Positions 44,312 to 54,267 are shown, counted from the first letter of the stretch. The stretch: 64,000 nt of DNA from Symbiodinium kawagutii (GCA_009767595.1 VSDK01018836.1:669007-733006), one strand, 5' to 3'. A program made the numbers and translations. The notes: a model not told the origin generated them from the sequence alone.

Positions 44312-44668
44312 AAATTGGGCAGATGAGGGAAGGTAATAGTATAGTATACTAGGTTGCTATCTTGACCAATTGTACTGGTTCTGATCTATTCGTTGAGTTG
44401 GTTCGTTGATAGACGAGATGTCCATTCCATCAATCATCCGAGCCTCCAACGTGCCAGTCCCATTCGCACTCTCAATGACCAACCACCAACATCAGTAAAG
44501 ATAACTCGGATATACCATCAAAACCACCACACATGGCCCTTTTCAGTATAGGGAATATACCTATTTGCTGCTACTCCCCTGGTTTTGGAACCATATCACT
44601 GAATAGCTGGCCACCATCGAGTGTTGTTCAGCCGGATGATTTCCAACGGGAGCAGCTGGCCAAGTCAC

Positions 44669-44768
44669 TTCCATTCCCAAATCAACTCCTCTTCTTCCAG
44701 CAGCAAGTCTCGTTTCATGGAGATTCCAAAGATTTCCGCAGTGCCCAAGCAGGCCACCTCAGTTTCGG
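44669..44768 (-). CDS. internal exon, acidic helix
   Basis: 100 bp with acceptor gtaacaagaccag and donor TGGAA|GTGACT. It reads ETEVACLGTAEIFGISMKRD, then LLLEEEELIWEW. Good composition on a strand where the longer 108-codon plus frame (44,533-44,859) looks artificial. Confidence 0.66.
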
Positions 44769-45074
44769 CTGGTCTTGTTACCAATCAGCCAGGGTTGTAG
44801 CATGGTTTTGGACTCATATCTTTGACAATTCCTGGTTCTTGTCCTGTCCCTTGGTTTAACTATGACAGCATTGTCACGCAAGATTCACACAGAGGTTCAA
44901 GGGTTTTTGATCTACCATGACCTGTGAACACTTAGCAGTCATGCTTTAATAGAAGTACCAACAACCGATTTGGTTAACAAATCCCTGTCAACCTGCGGGT
45001 GTGAAACATGATAAACCGCATTGAACATGTTCAAACACCCCTCTAATTGTTATCAATCATCAGCATTGCGATGG

Positions 45075-45290
45075 TTAACCATCATTAACGATCATTAACC
45101 ATCGGTTTATGATGGCGAATGACCCCGCGCTGAAGCTGGCTGTTGCTTCCCAACCAGCATGCCGCGACATTCCCAAAGGTGAACAGCGTTGGATATCACG
45201 AAAAGGTCCGAAGTTATCCCCCCCAATGCAGTGGTGTTTACCCTGCTCAAAGGCACAAAGTTCAGGGACCATGGGCTCCTGGCTTGAGTA
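45075..45290 (-). CDS. possible exon, strand uncertain
   Basis: The minus frame begins after ctcaagccag with EPMVPELCAFEQ followed by a GTAAAC donor. A plus frame (RDIPKGEQRWISRKGPKLSP) is equally protein-like. The minus strand is preferred from context. Confidence 0.35.
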   Translation of the reverse strand, partial: YSSQEPMVPELCAFEQGKHHCIGGDNFGPFRDIQRCSPLGMSRHAGWEATASFSAGSFAIINRWLMIVNDG

Positions 45291-45527
45291 TCTAATTTGA
45301 ACTTTGCTTGATATTACCCAAAAACATAATAAATCATATTTGGGTGTCTCTTGAAAGATCGTTGCACATTGGAAGAGGTTCCTAAGTCATCCAATGAAAT
45401 TGAGTAATGTTGGTTTCTGATGATCGTATCTACCTGTTGGTTTCATGCCTATTTTCATTACTTTAGGGGGGGTTACACTAATCAGAAACCAACATTACCC
45501 AAAAACATAATAAATCATATGTGGGTC

Positions 45528-45646
45528 TCTTCAAAATGGGGGTACCACCACTTATCATCCTTCATCTGACCCATTTAATCCCATTTATGGGCATAAACCA
45601 GCCATAATTTTGGTTTTACCAATGGCTGAAGAAACCCTCCATCGCG
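45528..45646. repeat. inverted-repeat element, family A, abutting an exon
   Basis: Left 'cttcaaaatgggggtaccac', core 'tcatccttcatctgacccatttaat...ataaaccagcc', right 'tggctgaagaaaccctccat'. The right end coincides with the donor of the exon at 45,636-45,760. Confidence 0.6.
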
Positions 45647-45760
45647 ATAGGAATTCTCCCAGGCCCCTGATCCAACAGTTCACAAGACATCACTTGGAAC
45701 GGCCGTGCCTTTAGGCCCGGGGTCTTCTTCGAAGCAATGAGTTGTGCCATCGCCTCAGTG
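45636..45760 (-). CDS. internal exon, unknown protein
   Basis: 125 bp (1+41 codons+1) with acceptor catcgttgttccag and donor GGAGG|GTTTCT. It reads TEAMAQLIASKKTPGLKARP, then FQVMSCELLDQGPGRIPIAM. The frame also stays open upstream to about 45,800. The donor lies inside the end of a family A inverted-repeat element, so the intron appears to begin with the element. Confidence 0.7.
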
Positions 45761-46157
45761 CTGGAACAACGATGACCAGGGGGCGGCGAGCCCAACGGTT
45801 CTCAATGGTTGAATTTGGTCCATAATGGTGGTTTCTGATGATCGTATCTACCTGTTGGTTTCATCTATTTTCATTACTTTAGGGGGTAACCAACATTAAT
45901 CATTGTTTCAAAAAAAACAACAACAAACATACATGTTTTGTTGGTGATTGTCTGTTAACAATGGGGTTGACAATGTGAGGCTCTATAGTTCACAAGCTTG
46001 TGGCTACGATGCTTAATTGATGGTTATCAAGTGGTAAATGATGGTGAACAATGTTTTGAGACGATCACAATGGTTGCAGAATGGTTAATCAATTGTGAAA
46101 CCTAATTCTTATACCACTAACTGTTGCGGTTGACGCTCACAATCGTTTCACAACGGT

Positions 46158-46415
46158 TTGACAACGAGAACGACAGCGCCGACAGCTGCGCACCTTGTAT
46201 GGTACTGTAGCCTCTCCATTGGTGCGACGGATCTGCAGCAAGCCGTGATCTCCTGGCGAAGTGGCAGTGGCAAAGTGGTGAGGTCATGTGCAAAGGGAAC
46301 TCCAGCGTTTGTGCAAGGTGGTGCTGCGATTAACCGGCTTCTACCTGGGAGGCAACACCTGATGCCAAGTGTCTGGTGCTCATTTTGTTGGGACTCCAGT
46401 TGTGGTCAATATTAA
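46158..46415 (+). CDS. possible ORF, strand uncertain
   Basis: The plus frame includes ATDLQQAVISWRSGSGKVVR and GGAAINRLLPGRQHLMPSVW. No clear splice signals. It is opposite to neighbouring exons. Confidence 0.33.
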   Translation: MTTRTTAPTAAHLVWYCSLSIGATDLQQAVISWRSGSGKVVRSCAKGTPAFVQGGAAINRLLPGRQHLMPSVWCSFCWDSSCGQY

Positions 46416-46588
46416 ATATGGTTCAACTGGGGAAGCTCTGCAACTGTTCGCGGACTGATGCTTCACCTACTGCCTACGCAACGCTCAGTGTTTGTTTGGG
46501 AATATGTAAATATATATCTAAATACATTTACAGATATAGATCACTGTATCTGTTCGATTACTTATCAATAGTTATGAAAATCAATAAA

Positions 46589-46903
46589 TCAAACAGAATT
46601 GGGAGAACTATGTAAACTTAGCAAAGTGATGGCTAAAATGATGGGTTTAATGAAGGCCTCAATCACGGTCTTACTGGGATGCATTCGTAGAGTCATGTCG
46701 GAATCACACCATGCGCCGAAATCAGATCTTTCGGCCAGCGAAACCCGCAGACCCACAGGTTGCCCTTGGAACAGGGTGACCTGTGACACCAACAAGTTAT
46801 CAGTGTTGTACCAATTTGGTACAGAAACAAAAGGATACAGTTCTGAAATGCTGACATGCAAAACGTGTGTCAAACTTTTATGATTTTGCTGACCCTCCTC
46901 CAT
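46589..46903 (-). CDS. coding exon(s), unknown protein
   Basis: A minus frame of 104 codons. After an acceptor (tttgcatgtcag, about 46,848) it reads ISELYPFVSVPNWYNTDNLL, VSQVTLFQGQPVGLRVSLAE and RSDFGAWCDSDMTLRMHPSK. A CACAG|GTCACC donor candidate lies inside. The end (IKPIILAITLL) is hydrophobic. Unknown family. Confidence 0.6.
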   Translation of the reverse strand: MEEGQQNHKSLTHVLHVSISELYPFVSVPNWYNTDNLLVSQVTLFQGQPVGLRVSLAERSDFGAWCDSDMTLRMHPSKTVIEAFIKPIILAITLLSLHSSPNSV

Positions 46904-47176
46904 TCACTGGTACAACCCATTCACAATGAACCATTCATAGTAATGAACCAACCATAACTTTGGGAGATCCTTTTGGCTTAACAAACCTCCATATCCATAT
47001 TGAATCATAGCGAACCATCACTTATACCAAGTCACTTATACTAAGTATAAACTATCAGAGTGCCATCATCAAAAATCATGATTTTGACTTGGTGGCTTAT
47101 AGATCCCTTGCTAAAAATATATTTTCAGTGGTTATATGGTAAACCAATCATATCCCAAAAACACTAAAAACCTAAG

Positions 47177-47371
47177 TTAGTGGTATAAGCCATCCAGTTG
47201 AATAACAGGCAGCATATGAACCTGATACCTCCCCCACACATCAGGAGGGCTGAGCAGCTCTCCTCTCACCGTGACCACCCCTCGTCGCCAGGGCCGACTG
47301 CAGCCTGACCTACGCAACGAGAACGCTTGGAGCGTGGTGTTGGGGAGCGGAGTGCCACGGGATGATGGTCA
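47177..47371 (-). CDS. exon, probably C-terminal, unknown protein
   Basis: A 64-codon minus frame with no initiating ATG, so it must be an exon: PSSRGTPLPNTTLQAFSLRR, SGCSRPWRRGVVTVRGELLS, PPDVWGRYQVHMLPVIQLDG, ending LYH and TAA (47,177-47,179). GC-rich, flanked by AT-rich DNA. Confidence 0.68.
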
Positions 47372-47399
47372 TTGATGATGGTGAGTGAGGCTTACCCTC

Positions 47400-47800
47400 C
47401 GGTGAGCAAACCTGGCAATGGATTTTAGCCATATTTTCTAGTGAAACCCTGGGAAAACAACAATAAATGATGGTTTTTCCATTGCCAAGTTAGTTCACCA
47501 GAGGGTATAATTAATGGATCATTGTGAGGAATAACCAACAATACAAGGGAAAGGAATGATTATTGATGATCGTGTTTGCTGATGATGGCTACAACTCACA
47601 ATTATTGATACGTTGTTGAACCTATGGCTTGTTGGGTAATAATACAACATGGCTAATTAATTATAATCCAGTACAGGCATTCATAGTCTATATCACAAGG
47701 GTACTACTGTTTATCCTTTAACAGCCAACAATTGTATACTTACACCATACTAAATCATATTACCAACATTGTTGAACATTGTTAAAAGCTACTGGGCATC
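47400..47800. other. non-coding; no gene seen
   Basis: AT-rich probable intron or intergenic sequence. Confidence 0.4.
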
Positions 47801-47813
47801 AACTCAAAACAAA

Positions 47814-48064
47814 CTACGAGAGGTTTGCATTCCTTGGATGATCTTGCTGTGGTGCAGTGACAGCTGCTATGACTGGCACCAAATATAGAACCAGGTTTTG
47901 TTTGATCTCATATCCAACTCTTTTCTTGCCATCCCTCATCTGATTCCAAAATTGCTCAAACCCACTGCTGCCTAAATGTTGCGCGAAACTCAATGTGCTC
48001 GCGGCTTCACCGTCATAGACGTGACGGGTACCACGGGGCGCGGACGGCTTGACGGGGGCCAATG
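47814..48064 (-). CDS. exon, C-terminal, unknown protein
   Basis: The minus frame reads APVKPSAPRGTRHVYDGEAA, STLSFAQHLGSSGFEQFWNQ, MRDGKKRVGYEIKQNLVLYL and VPVIAAVTAPQQDHPRNANL, then a stop. It starts behind the acceptor tctctcggacag (about 48,065). The frame differs from the exon immediately upstream, so a splice or frame change lies at about 48,065-48,080. Confidence 0.7.
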
Positions 48065-48077
48065 CTGTCCGAGAGAC

Positions 48078-48133
48078 CGTAGGTAGTCAGCCCACAGAGG
48101 TTTCAGCGGCATATCCAGCTGCACATAAATCGC
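48078..48133 (-). CDS. probable exon segment, unknown protein
   Basis: Acceptor cagcctgcag, then AIYVQLDMPLKPLWADYL. In the same frame as the exon at 48,221-48,436, so the 87 bp between could be either a spliced intron or retained coding sequence. Confidence 0.5.
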
Positions 48134-48220
48134 CTGCAGGCTGCACGGCTTGGGTTGCTGCAAGGTGGTGCTCCCCAGTGTTGGTGAAGGTTTGCCATTC
48201 AACGAGCTAGTTGTATCTAC

Positions 48221-48436
48221 CAGGGTATGGTGACGAAAGTTATGTTCACCAAGTGAGCTAATTTGTGGGCACCTCCTGGTGTTCAACAAATCCCAACATG
48301 TTGCTGCATCTTGCCGCGTCACTACTTGGAGTTTCATGTAAATAGATGCCATTCCACAGAGTACCGGAAAGAAGTCAGTCCAGTTTAGGCGCACTGTCAG
48401 CAGTGTGCTCAAGAACAGATCCGCCCAAAAAATGTT
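48221..48436 (-). CDS. internal exon, unknown protein, 72 codons
   Basis: Acceptor cacgtgacag, possible donor CCCTG|GTAGAT. It reads NIFWADLFLSTLLTVRLNWT, DFFPVLCGMASIYMKLQVVT and RQDAATCWDLLNTRRCPQIS. The first part is hydrophobic and could be a membrane segment. Part of a minus-strand gene spanning at least 47.8-48.75 kb. Confidence 0.72.
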
Positions 48437-48439
48437 CTG

Positions 48440-48588
48440 TCACGTGGAATCTCGGAGGGTCTGAAAGGAAGCACCCCCGGTGCACCCAGCCATTTCAAAT
48501 GCTTGCTTTCCTTACTTGTTGATTCATCCGGGCAAATACCTTGGTCAACAAGGGCTGGATGACTAGCGTCACGAAGGTCCCAAAATCT
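48440..48588 (-). CDS. internal exon, unknown protein
   Basis: Acceptor tgtgactcaag, then RFWDLRDASHPALVDQGICP, DESTSKESKHLKWLGAPGVL and PFRPSEIP. The frame is open to about 48,415; the donor is not settled (GTAAGG at 48,516 is strong but out of phase with the next exon, GTGCTT near 48,480 is in phase). Confidence 0.62.
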
Positions 48589-48692
48589 CTTGAGTCACAA
48601 GTACATCAACATTTTGGGGCGCCAAGAAATGCAAGTTGCGATTGTGCCATCTATATTACGCACTGAAACTCCAAGATTTTAGATTTTGGCTC

Positions 48693-48750
48693 ACCTTGCT
48701 GTGAAACAGTACCTGTACATCCCAACCAGGAAGCCGTCGTCATTATTAGG
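48693..48750 (-). CDS. possible short exon
   Basis: The minus frame DDGFLVGMYRYCFTA ends at a good donor, CAAG|GTGAGC. Likely upstream of the exon at 48,440-48,588. Confidence 0.48.
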
Positions 48751-48759
48751 AGTTCATCA

Positions 48760-49270
48760 GGTCATCTATCCCATGGCAAATTTCACAGCGGTTCGTAAGA
48801 GAGGTGCGTAAGAAAGCGCAACAACGGTGAATCAACAATGGTCAATAATGGTTCGTCGTGGTTCATTATGATATTTGGCAATGTTTGACAGCGACCTAAG
48901 GATGCTCAATATTGGTGTAATCAAAATATTATATCCTTTCCATTGATATGTTGTCCCCCCAGAACCCACCATGATTCAGTGGTGAATCAACCCTTCCGGG
49001 GATCGTAGCTGCTGAGCTTGGCATCCTATCATCCTGCCATTTCAAAGGGGATTGGAACACAGAAAAGGTCGATAGAAAGTTTATACATGATGAATGACCA
49101 ATGATGTTGATGATTGACAATCAGTTAATAACCCCTACAATAGTTCAAGACCAAGAAGACAACACTCAGGCTTGTCTATAGATGTACAGTAGATGTCGTT
49201 GTGGGGCTTTGTTGGCAACCATCCCCCGATGGCTGTGCTGATTCGACTATGGCAACTTGAAAGAAGACAT
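48760..49270. other. non-coding; no gene seen
   Basis: AT-rich with 'aatggtcaataatggtt' strings. Confidence 0.4.
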
Positions 49271-49275
49271 TTGGA

Positions 49276-49735
49276 TTACTTATATATAACTTTTAGGGCC
49301 TGAGTCATAGCTATTATACAAGAAGCGCTCATTGTTTTGGATGTCGTCAAAATGCCAACCCAACAACCATCCAAATATAGCTGTATTACAACCGCCAGTG
49401 AAGTGAACGAGTTTGGCAGGGAAAACCACTTACTTTGGGTACTCATGGTTAGCTGGTGTTCAGTGGGGGAATACGCCACAGAAAATCGCACGTTTTGTCT
49501 TGAATGGCCGGTACCTACTTATGTTTGCCACGTCTCCATTCAAAAGCCGGTCGTGATAGATCATTACGAACCACTACTGGCCATTGTCATTTGTCATTAC
49601 TGGCCCCAAGAAAGAAACAAACAAGACACAGTTTTGAACTCAGCCAGACTTCATCGTTGGGGTCACTATCCCCACTTGTTGTTCCTGGTCATGCAGCCAA
49701 TTCGACGGTTAGGAACTCACCACTATTTACCATAA
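49276..49735. CDS. possible exon region, strand uncertain
   Basis: The minus frame 49,276-49,491 (SVAYSPTEHQLTMSTQ) meets an excellent donor CAAA|GTAAGTGG near 49,430. The plus frame 49,337-49,735 gives 132 codons (CLEWPVPTYVCHVSIQKPVV). The donor favours minus; length favours plus. Confidence 0.35.
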
Positions 49736-49779
49736 TAAACAACCCTGCACCATCATCAACATTAGAGGTTGTTTTTGAC

Positions 49780-50190
49780 CGTTCTTGGCCCCCTTATTAA
49801 GCAAACATATAACTAACAACTATAAGCTCTCACATGACTGATCGCTATTGAATTCAGACCACCATCAAGCCTGTCATGAAGCGTTGTGAACCCTACGTGT
49901 ATACTTTGTACTTATTTGTTCCACTACAATTGAAAACAATCCTCTGAACCATCATGCGTTCAAGTTTTGCCTGTGTCAACTTCAACCCTATTCTTGGACC
50001 CATAGCAGGTTTGCACCCTAGTATTGTTAGCTGTCATAACTATTCACCTGGTATTGAGGTGACCCTAGCGTCACTCACAGCCCTGGTATTGTTCCTTGTT
50101 ATCTGCACCATGAGCCAGCATAGTCACTACACTATACGCACTTTCAAGCGCCAAACCAATCAAATCACCCTGATACAACTACAATTTGAT
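49780..50190. other. non-coding; no clear exon
   Basis: A plus frame at 49,954-50,205 is open but has no splice support. Confidence 0.35.
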
Positions 50191-50193
50191 GCT

Positions 50194-50298
50194 TTCTCAA
50201 AGTAGGGGTACCCCTATATAAATCATCCTGTAGTAATCATTTGTAGCAACATAGCAACCATTTTGGGGGTACCTCAATGGCTTAAGAAACCATCATTG
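50194..50298. repeat. inverted-repeat element, family A
   Basis: Left 'tttctcaaagtaggggtacc', core 'aaatcatcctgtagtaatcatttg...agcaaccatttt', right 'gggggtacctcaatggcttaagaaaccatca'. The right end abuts the exon ending at 50,302. Confidence 0.7.
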
Positions 50299-50301
50299 AG
50301 T

Positions 50302-50514
50302 TCATGGCCACTCCTGGTAGCTGCAGTCACGGCTTTCCCTTGGACCCCCGGGATAGCTCCAGTCATCGCTACTGCCAGCACTGAAGCGCACCTTGCCCAC
50401 CATGAAGCTGTCCAAGCGCACGTCTGTGCCACCATAGAAGTGGGGGCAGACCCTGGAGCCACGTTCCAAGCGGAAGTTGAAGCAATCGTTGGCTATGAAG
50501 AAGCCATATGAACC
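50302..50514 (-). CDS. exon, probably C-terminal, unknown protein
   Basis: A 70-codon minus frame: GFFIANDCFNFRLERGSRVC, PHFYGGTDVRLDSFMVGKVR, FSAGSSDDWSYPGGPRESRD, ending CSYQEWP and TGA. The alternation of hydrophobic and charged residues suggests beta structure. A longer plus frame over the same bases (A/V-rich) looks like a mirror translation. The acceptor is upstream of 50,505. Confidence 0.72.
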   Translation of the reverse strand, partial: GSYGFFIANDCFNFRLERGSRVCPHFYGGTDVRLDSFMVGKVRFSAGSSDDWSYPGGPRESRDCSYQEWP

Positions 50515-50563
50515 ATGAAGTACTTATAAATGGATAAAGGTCAAATCATTCACATGGTGGCTA

Positions 50564-50815
50564 TTACAAGATATTACAAGTGCTTAATTGAGAATGGTCA
50601 ACATCTAAATATGGTTTGCTAGTAGTGGTTAATGGATATCTCACCATGGATAGTGGCCAGAATTTATTACCAGTGGTTGTCCCTGTAACATAGTGATCGG
50701 AGGTGGTCAATTCATCCTTTTCTAGAGGGATGCACATGCAGTTGATGATCGATTTGTGATTTGTGTATGACTGTGCAACCACGAGTGGTGATGTGGTCAG
50801 TGCACTGACCGTCAA
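50564..50815 (-). CDS. doubtful ORF
   Basis: The minus frame contains SYTNHKSIINCMCIPLEKDE. AT-rich, with no firm splice sites. Confidence 0.27.
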   Translation of the reverse strand: MTVSALTTSPLVVAQSYTNHKSIINCMCIPLEKDELTTSDHYVTGTTTGNKFWPLSMVRYPLTTTSKPYLDVDHSQLSTCNIL

Positions 50816-51049
50816 CTAGTCCATAAATTGAATTCAGATGACTGGCTGCTTCACAGTTAAAAGCGGTTGACTCGTGCTGAACATTTCTGGTCAGTTAATG
50901 GCTGCCATGGTGTAACATAGTTGATCCTGGTTGACCATGACTTCTACAGTGAAGCTGGTTTTGCTGGTTGTATCGTGCTGAAAGAAGGTGAACAATGACT
51001 AATTAATGGTCACTAGAAGATAGCAACCAAGGTAACGGCAGTTGGACTG

Positions 51050-51155
51050 CCCTTGAAATTCCTATAAATAGAAAAGTAAATATACACATAATTATACATA
51101 TATAAAACATGTATATAAAAGTATAAACAAATATTTATCTATATAAATAAAAAAA

Positions 51156-51186
<31 letters not shown>

Positions 51187-51200
51187 GATAGATACATGTA
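51050..51200. repeat. AT-rich/TA and (GATA)n tract
   Basis: 'tatatatatata' followed by 'gatagatagatagata' (51,172-51,194). Confidence 0.85.
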
Positions 51201-51235
51201 TTATTCACTCATTCGCTATACCACTACTACTCCTC

Positions 51236-51375
51236 CTATCCCCCAACGTTTAGCGCCGCCATCAGCTCGGCTTCCGGACAGGCCCAGGCCCATGGGCGGG
51301 TTCCGGGAGAGCTGCACCACACGTCCGGAATCGGTGCACACCTCGCGGGGGGACTGGATCTGGAAGCTTCGACTC
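51236..51375 (-). CDS. possible exon, unknown protein
   Basis: A GC-rich island with two open minus frames. The preferred one reads FQIQSPREVCTDSGRVVQLS, RNPPMGLGLSGSRADGGAKR. A plus frame is also open. It lies between two minus-strand exon groups. Confidence 0.48.
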
Positions 51376-51440
51376 GATGGATGGTATCTGCTAGCGACAC
51401 AAATGGAATAGTATGAATCTTGATCTATGTATTGACATAT

Positions 51441-51545
51441 GGGTGTTTCTCAAAATAGGGGTACAACCAACTCATCTAGCTATTAACCATCTATAGTAAT
51501 AAACCAGCCATTTTTTTGGTACCCCCATTTTGAGAAACCACCATA
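51441..51545. repeat. inverted-repeat element, family A, best copy
   Basis: About 105 bp. The two ends are 28-bp near-perfect inverted repeats (left gtgtttctcaaaataggggtac, right gtacccccattttgagaaacc). Core 'tcatctagctattaaccatctatagtaataaaccagcc'. Flanked by 'atat' on both sides. Confidence 0.8.
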
Positions 51546-51929
51546 TTCCATGTATCTACGTATGCTATCATAATGGTATTAAATATGGAAATAATACGTA
51601 ATTAATCTTGATCTGATAAAGCCATGCTTATAGTTATTTTTAGATATCTATGATACAGGTTTGGAGAAAAATAGCTATGGGTCAATATTAACCAACAATA
51701 GTAGGGATAATAACCAATAATTAATAATATGGGGAAAACAATGGTTGATGATGGGGGAACCAGCGGTACGGGGTTTTAACCTATTATTAGAAACACCCAT
51801 GTAGTTGTATAGTGAGTAATAGCATGTACAGTCTGTATAGTGGCCAATGGCTGACAATCAGTACGAATGAGGGATACTAGTAGTGGGCAATAACCAGTGG
51901 TTAGTTGTTCATGGTTGATTATAGATAAT

Positions 51930-52110
51930 AATCAATGAGAGTGGGGGATATACCAACTACATTGCTCTGTGGATCAATACCAAACATACCAAAATGTTGG
52001 CAGTCGTAGTACAGTAATTCACATCCCAACATGAGGCCGACGATTTTGTCGCTTGGTTTCCAGCCAGGAGTGCCCGAACAGGGTTCCAGTCCCACAGTTC
52101 TTGGATCGGC
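51930..52110 (-). CDS. probable exon, unknown protein
   Basis: The longest minus frame reads GLEPCSGTPGWKPSDKIVGL, MLGCELLYYDCQHFGMFGID and PQSNVVGIS. Two other minus frames are open over part of it (one in GDEPIQELWDWNPVRALLAG). An acceptor ggtatcag lies at about 52,140. Coding is likely, the frame tentative. Confidence 0.5.
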
Positions 52111-52738
52111 TCATCCCCTGTCAATGCTCCGCAGCCCTCTGATACCAAATCTCATCAGGTAGAATGGTGGTAGAACACGGCTGCTGTGTCACCCGGTGAT
52201 GTTTGTCATAAACGATGTCAGGAGCGCTTTGACGAGCTCCTTGCTGTGTCACTACAAAACCACACCCAAATTAGTCTGGATATTGCAAAGCTACTAGATG
52301 CAGACAACAGTGGGATCATGACCGACATTAATTATTATCCATAGTTGACTATCAGTGCTATCACAAATTAGCTCCTCTAAACTGTGAAGCTTGTCGAAAA
52401 TCGGCATGAAGCAACAGCGAAAAAATCGGCATCAAGCAACAGCGAAAGTACAACTGCTCCATATACATGCATGGTGAGAAAAATAAACCAGCAGCAGCAA
52501 AAACAGTTTTTTTGCCAAACATTATAGCTGTTGTGGGTTCCCCATCTATCTTGAGGTAATGAGCCACCATCAATCATCAATCCAATATCTACAGGTAGGT
52601 TCATCCCCTACCATCATGGTGCTTTCGTAAAATGCGTACCCACAAATCATGCAATACAATCAATCGTAATTGTAATCATTTTCATCAATCAACCATCCAT
52701 TTCTTGGGTTCCCAAGAACTCCCCCCATATAAATCCAC

Positions 52739-52893
52739 CGGTGTTTCGTACTCCCCAACCGCCGATCGAATCGAAAGCTCCTTCGATCGCCAAGGCACAC
52801 AAAGACACTGCAGCTCGGCGCGGAACTTGAAGTAGGCGTGGAGCAAGAAGAAGCCGGGCACCTTGCAGGTGGTTACCCCCGCAAGGTCAACAA
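52739..52893 (-). CDS. exon, unknown protein
   Basis: Acceptor agttctcctatag, then VDLAGVTTCKVPGFFLLHAY, FKFRAELQCLCVPWRSKELS, IRSAVGEYETP and a donor candidate CCG|GTGGAT. The frame stays open to a TGA at about 52,690. Strong composition. Likely the same gene as 50,302-50,514. Confidence 0.72.
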
Positions 52894-53049
52894 CTATAGG
52901 AGAACTACTCCAGTTATGTCAAATACAACTGATATTAATCTATATATAACTATAGCTTGTTCAATGGCAAGTCTAAACCCACCTACAACTAGGGTGACTA
53001 GATGTGACTATCAGTTTTCCAGTCGTGTTGGATATATTTAGCTTGTTTT

Positions 53050-53780
53050 CAAGGCTTATGAACCAACCTACAACCAGGGGGGGGGCCCAGCCTTGAATTT
53101 CTGGGAGCGATGGGTGCCATATCCAAGTTTGTTATGGCGACAGGAGGTTAATTGGTTGATTATTTGGGGAGGAATGGTGAATATAAGCTGTTAGTTGGTT
53201 CACTAGCTGACTAACTTAGCTGTTAGTTGGTTAACTAGCTCTTCAATGGTTACTACTAGGGAGTAATAGGCTAGGTAAATATTTTCAATTTACTAAAACC
53301 GTACACTGTATTGAAAATTGGGGACAGGGGCATTCATAGTCAACAATGATAGTTGGGATACACTAGTACCAACTAACCATCAATTCTTCCGGGGGGGGTA
53401 GTAAGTAACAAAACAAGTTGGAATACAATGGCTAATGATGCTTAGCCATGGGTGCCGCAGATTGACCCACATCCATACAATGGTCCTATATTTGTTAACC
53501 ATGACCAATGGTCGTCAGTCAGAATCATTTTTGATAACGGTTGATAACCAACTGGTCAAAAACAGTTCACAATAATTCACATTGTTTGATACTGTTAGAC
53601 AACACGTTACAGTAGTGGAAATGACTCATCATAGGGTTGATCTCGATTGGTACAATCAACAGTGGCAGCCATACAATGATGCTTCACAAGAAATCATGCT
53701 TAATCACAATCAACCAATGGCTCATGATGTTGAAACCATGAATACTGAATATTGATTAGATTGACAATGATTAAAAACTA
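53050..53780. other. mostly non-coding
   Basis: A small GC-rich patch at 53,085-53,145 may be a short minus exon (NKLGYGTHRSQKFKAG or AITNLDMAPIAPRNSR), unresolved. The rest is 'ttagttggtt'-type repeats. Confidence 0.35.
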
Positions 53781-53790
53781 TGATTCATAA

Positions 53791-54267
53791 TCATTGAAGA
53801 CTGACCCATGACATCCGTGGAGCTAGTATGTGTACCCAGACTTCTTTGACTCTGACGGTAAATACGGCGAATGCAAGTGAATCGTACAGAGCTGATCTGG
53901 GATGTGACCAGTCAGCAGCCATGAAAAAATGAATGAGAAGCAAGCAGCAATAACCAACAACGAAACAACACAGAACGGACAAATCATCATTGAACACATC
54001 GCAAACCAGCTTCCGAGGCAGGATGAATTCACTAGTATTCACCGTCATTCTAGAATTCACCATGATTGATCCACCATCAGGAACGAAAACATACCACTTG
54101 AAATGATTCAAAACATCATCCATCAGCGTTGTATTAGCCCTGGGCAACCCCCTGCCATGGCCCATCAAGCCCCAGGGCACCCCCCAACCCAAACCAATGG
54201 TGTTGCTTCCAAACCAACCTGTCGAATGGCGGATCCACAAAGAAATTTGATCCAAGTCACAAACCAT
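53791..54267 (-). CDS. hypothetical protein or exons, up to 158 codons, membrane segment
   Basis: A long minus frame with SEFILPRKLVCDVFNDDLSV followed by a hydrophobic run (LCCFVVGYCCLLLIHFFMAA) that would span a membrane, then SHPRSALYDSLAFAVFTVRV. The first third is G/W-rich and less certain. No family is recognised. Confidence 0.5.
   Translation of the reverse strand: MVCDLDQISLWIRHSTGWFGSNTIGLGWGVPWGLMGHGRGLPRANTTLMDDVLNHFKWYVFVPDGGSIMVNSRMTVNTSEFILPRKLVCDVFNDDLSVLCCFVVGYCCLLLIHFFMAADWSHPRSALYDSLAFAVFTVRVKEVWVHILAPRMSWVSLQ

Larger units (their letters stand above)
45315..45885. repeat. locally duplicated segments
   Basis: 'acccaaaaacataataaatcatat' occurs at about 45,317 and 45,497. 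'ggtttctgatgatcgtatctacctgttggtttcat' occurs at about 45,411 and 45,829, each followed by 'tattttcattactttaggggg'. The copies are near-identical, which points to recent local duplication. The exon at 45,636-45,760 and an inverted-repeat element lie between them. Confidence 0.8.
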
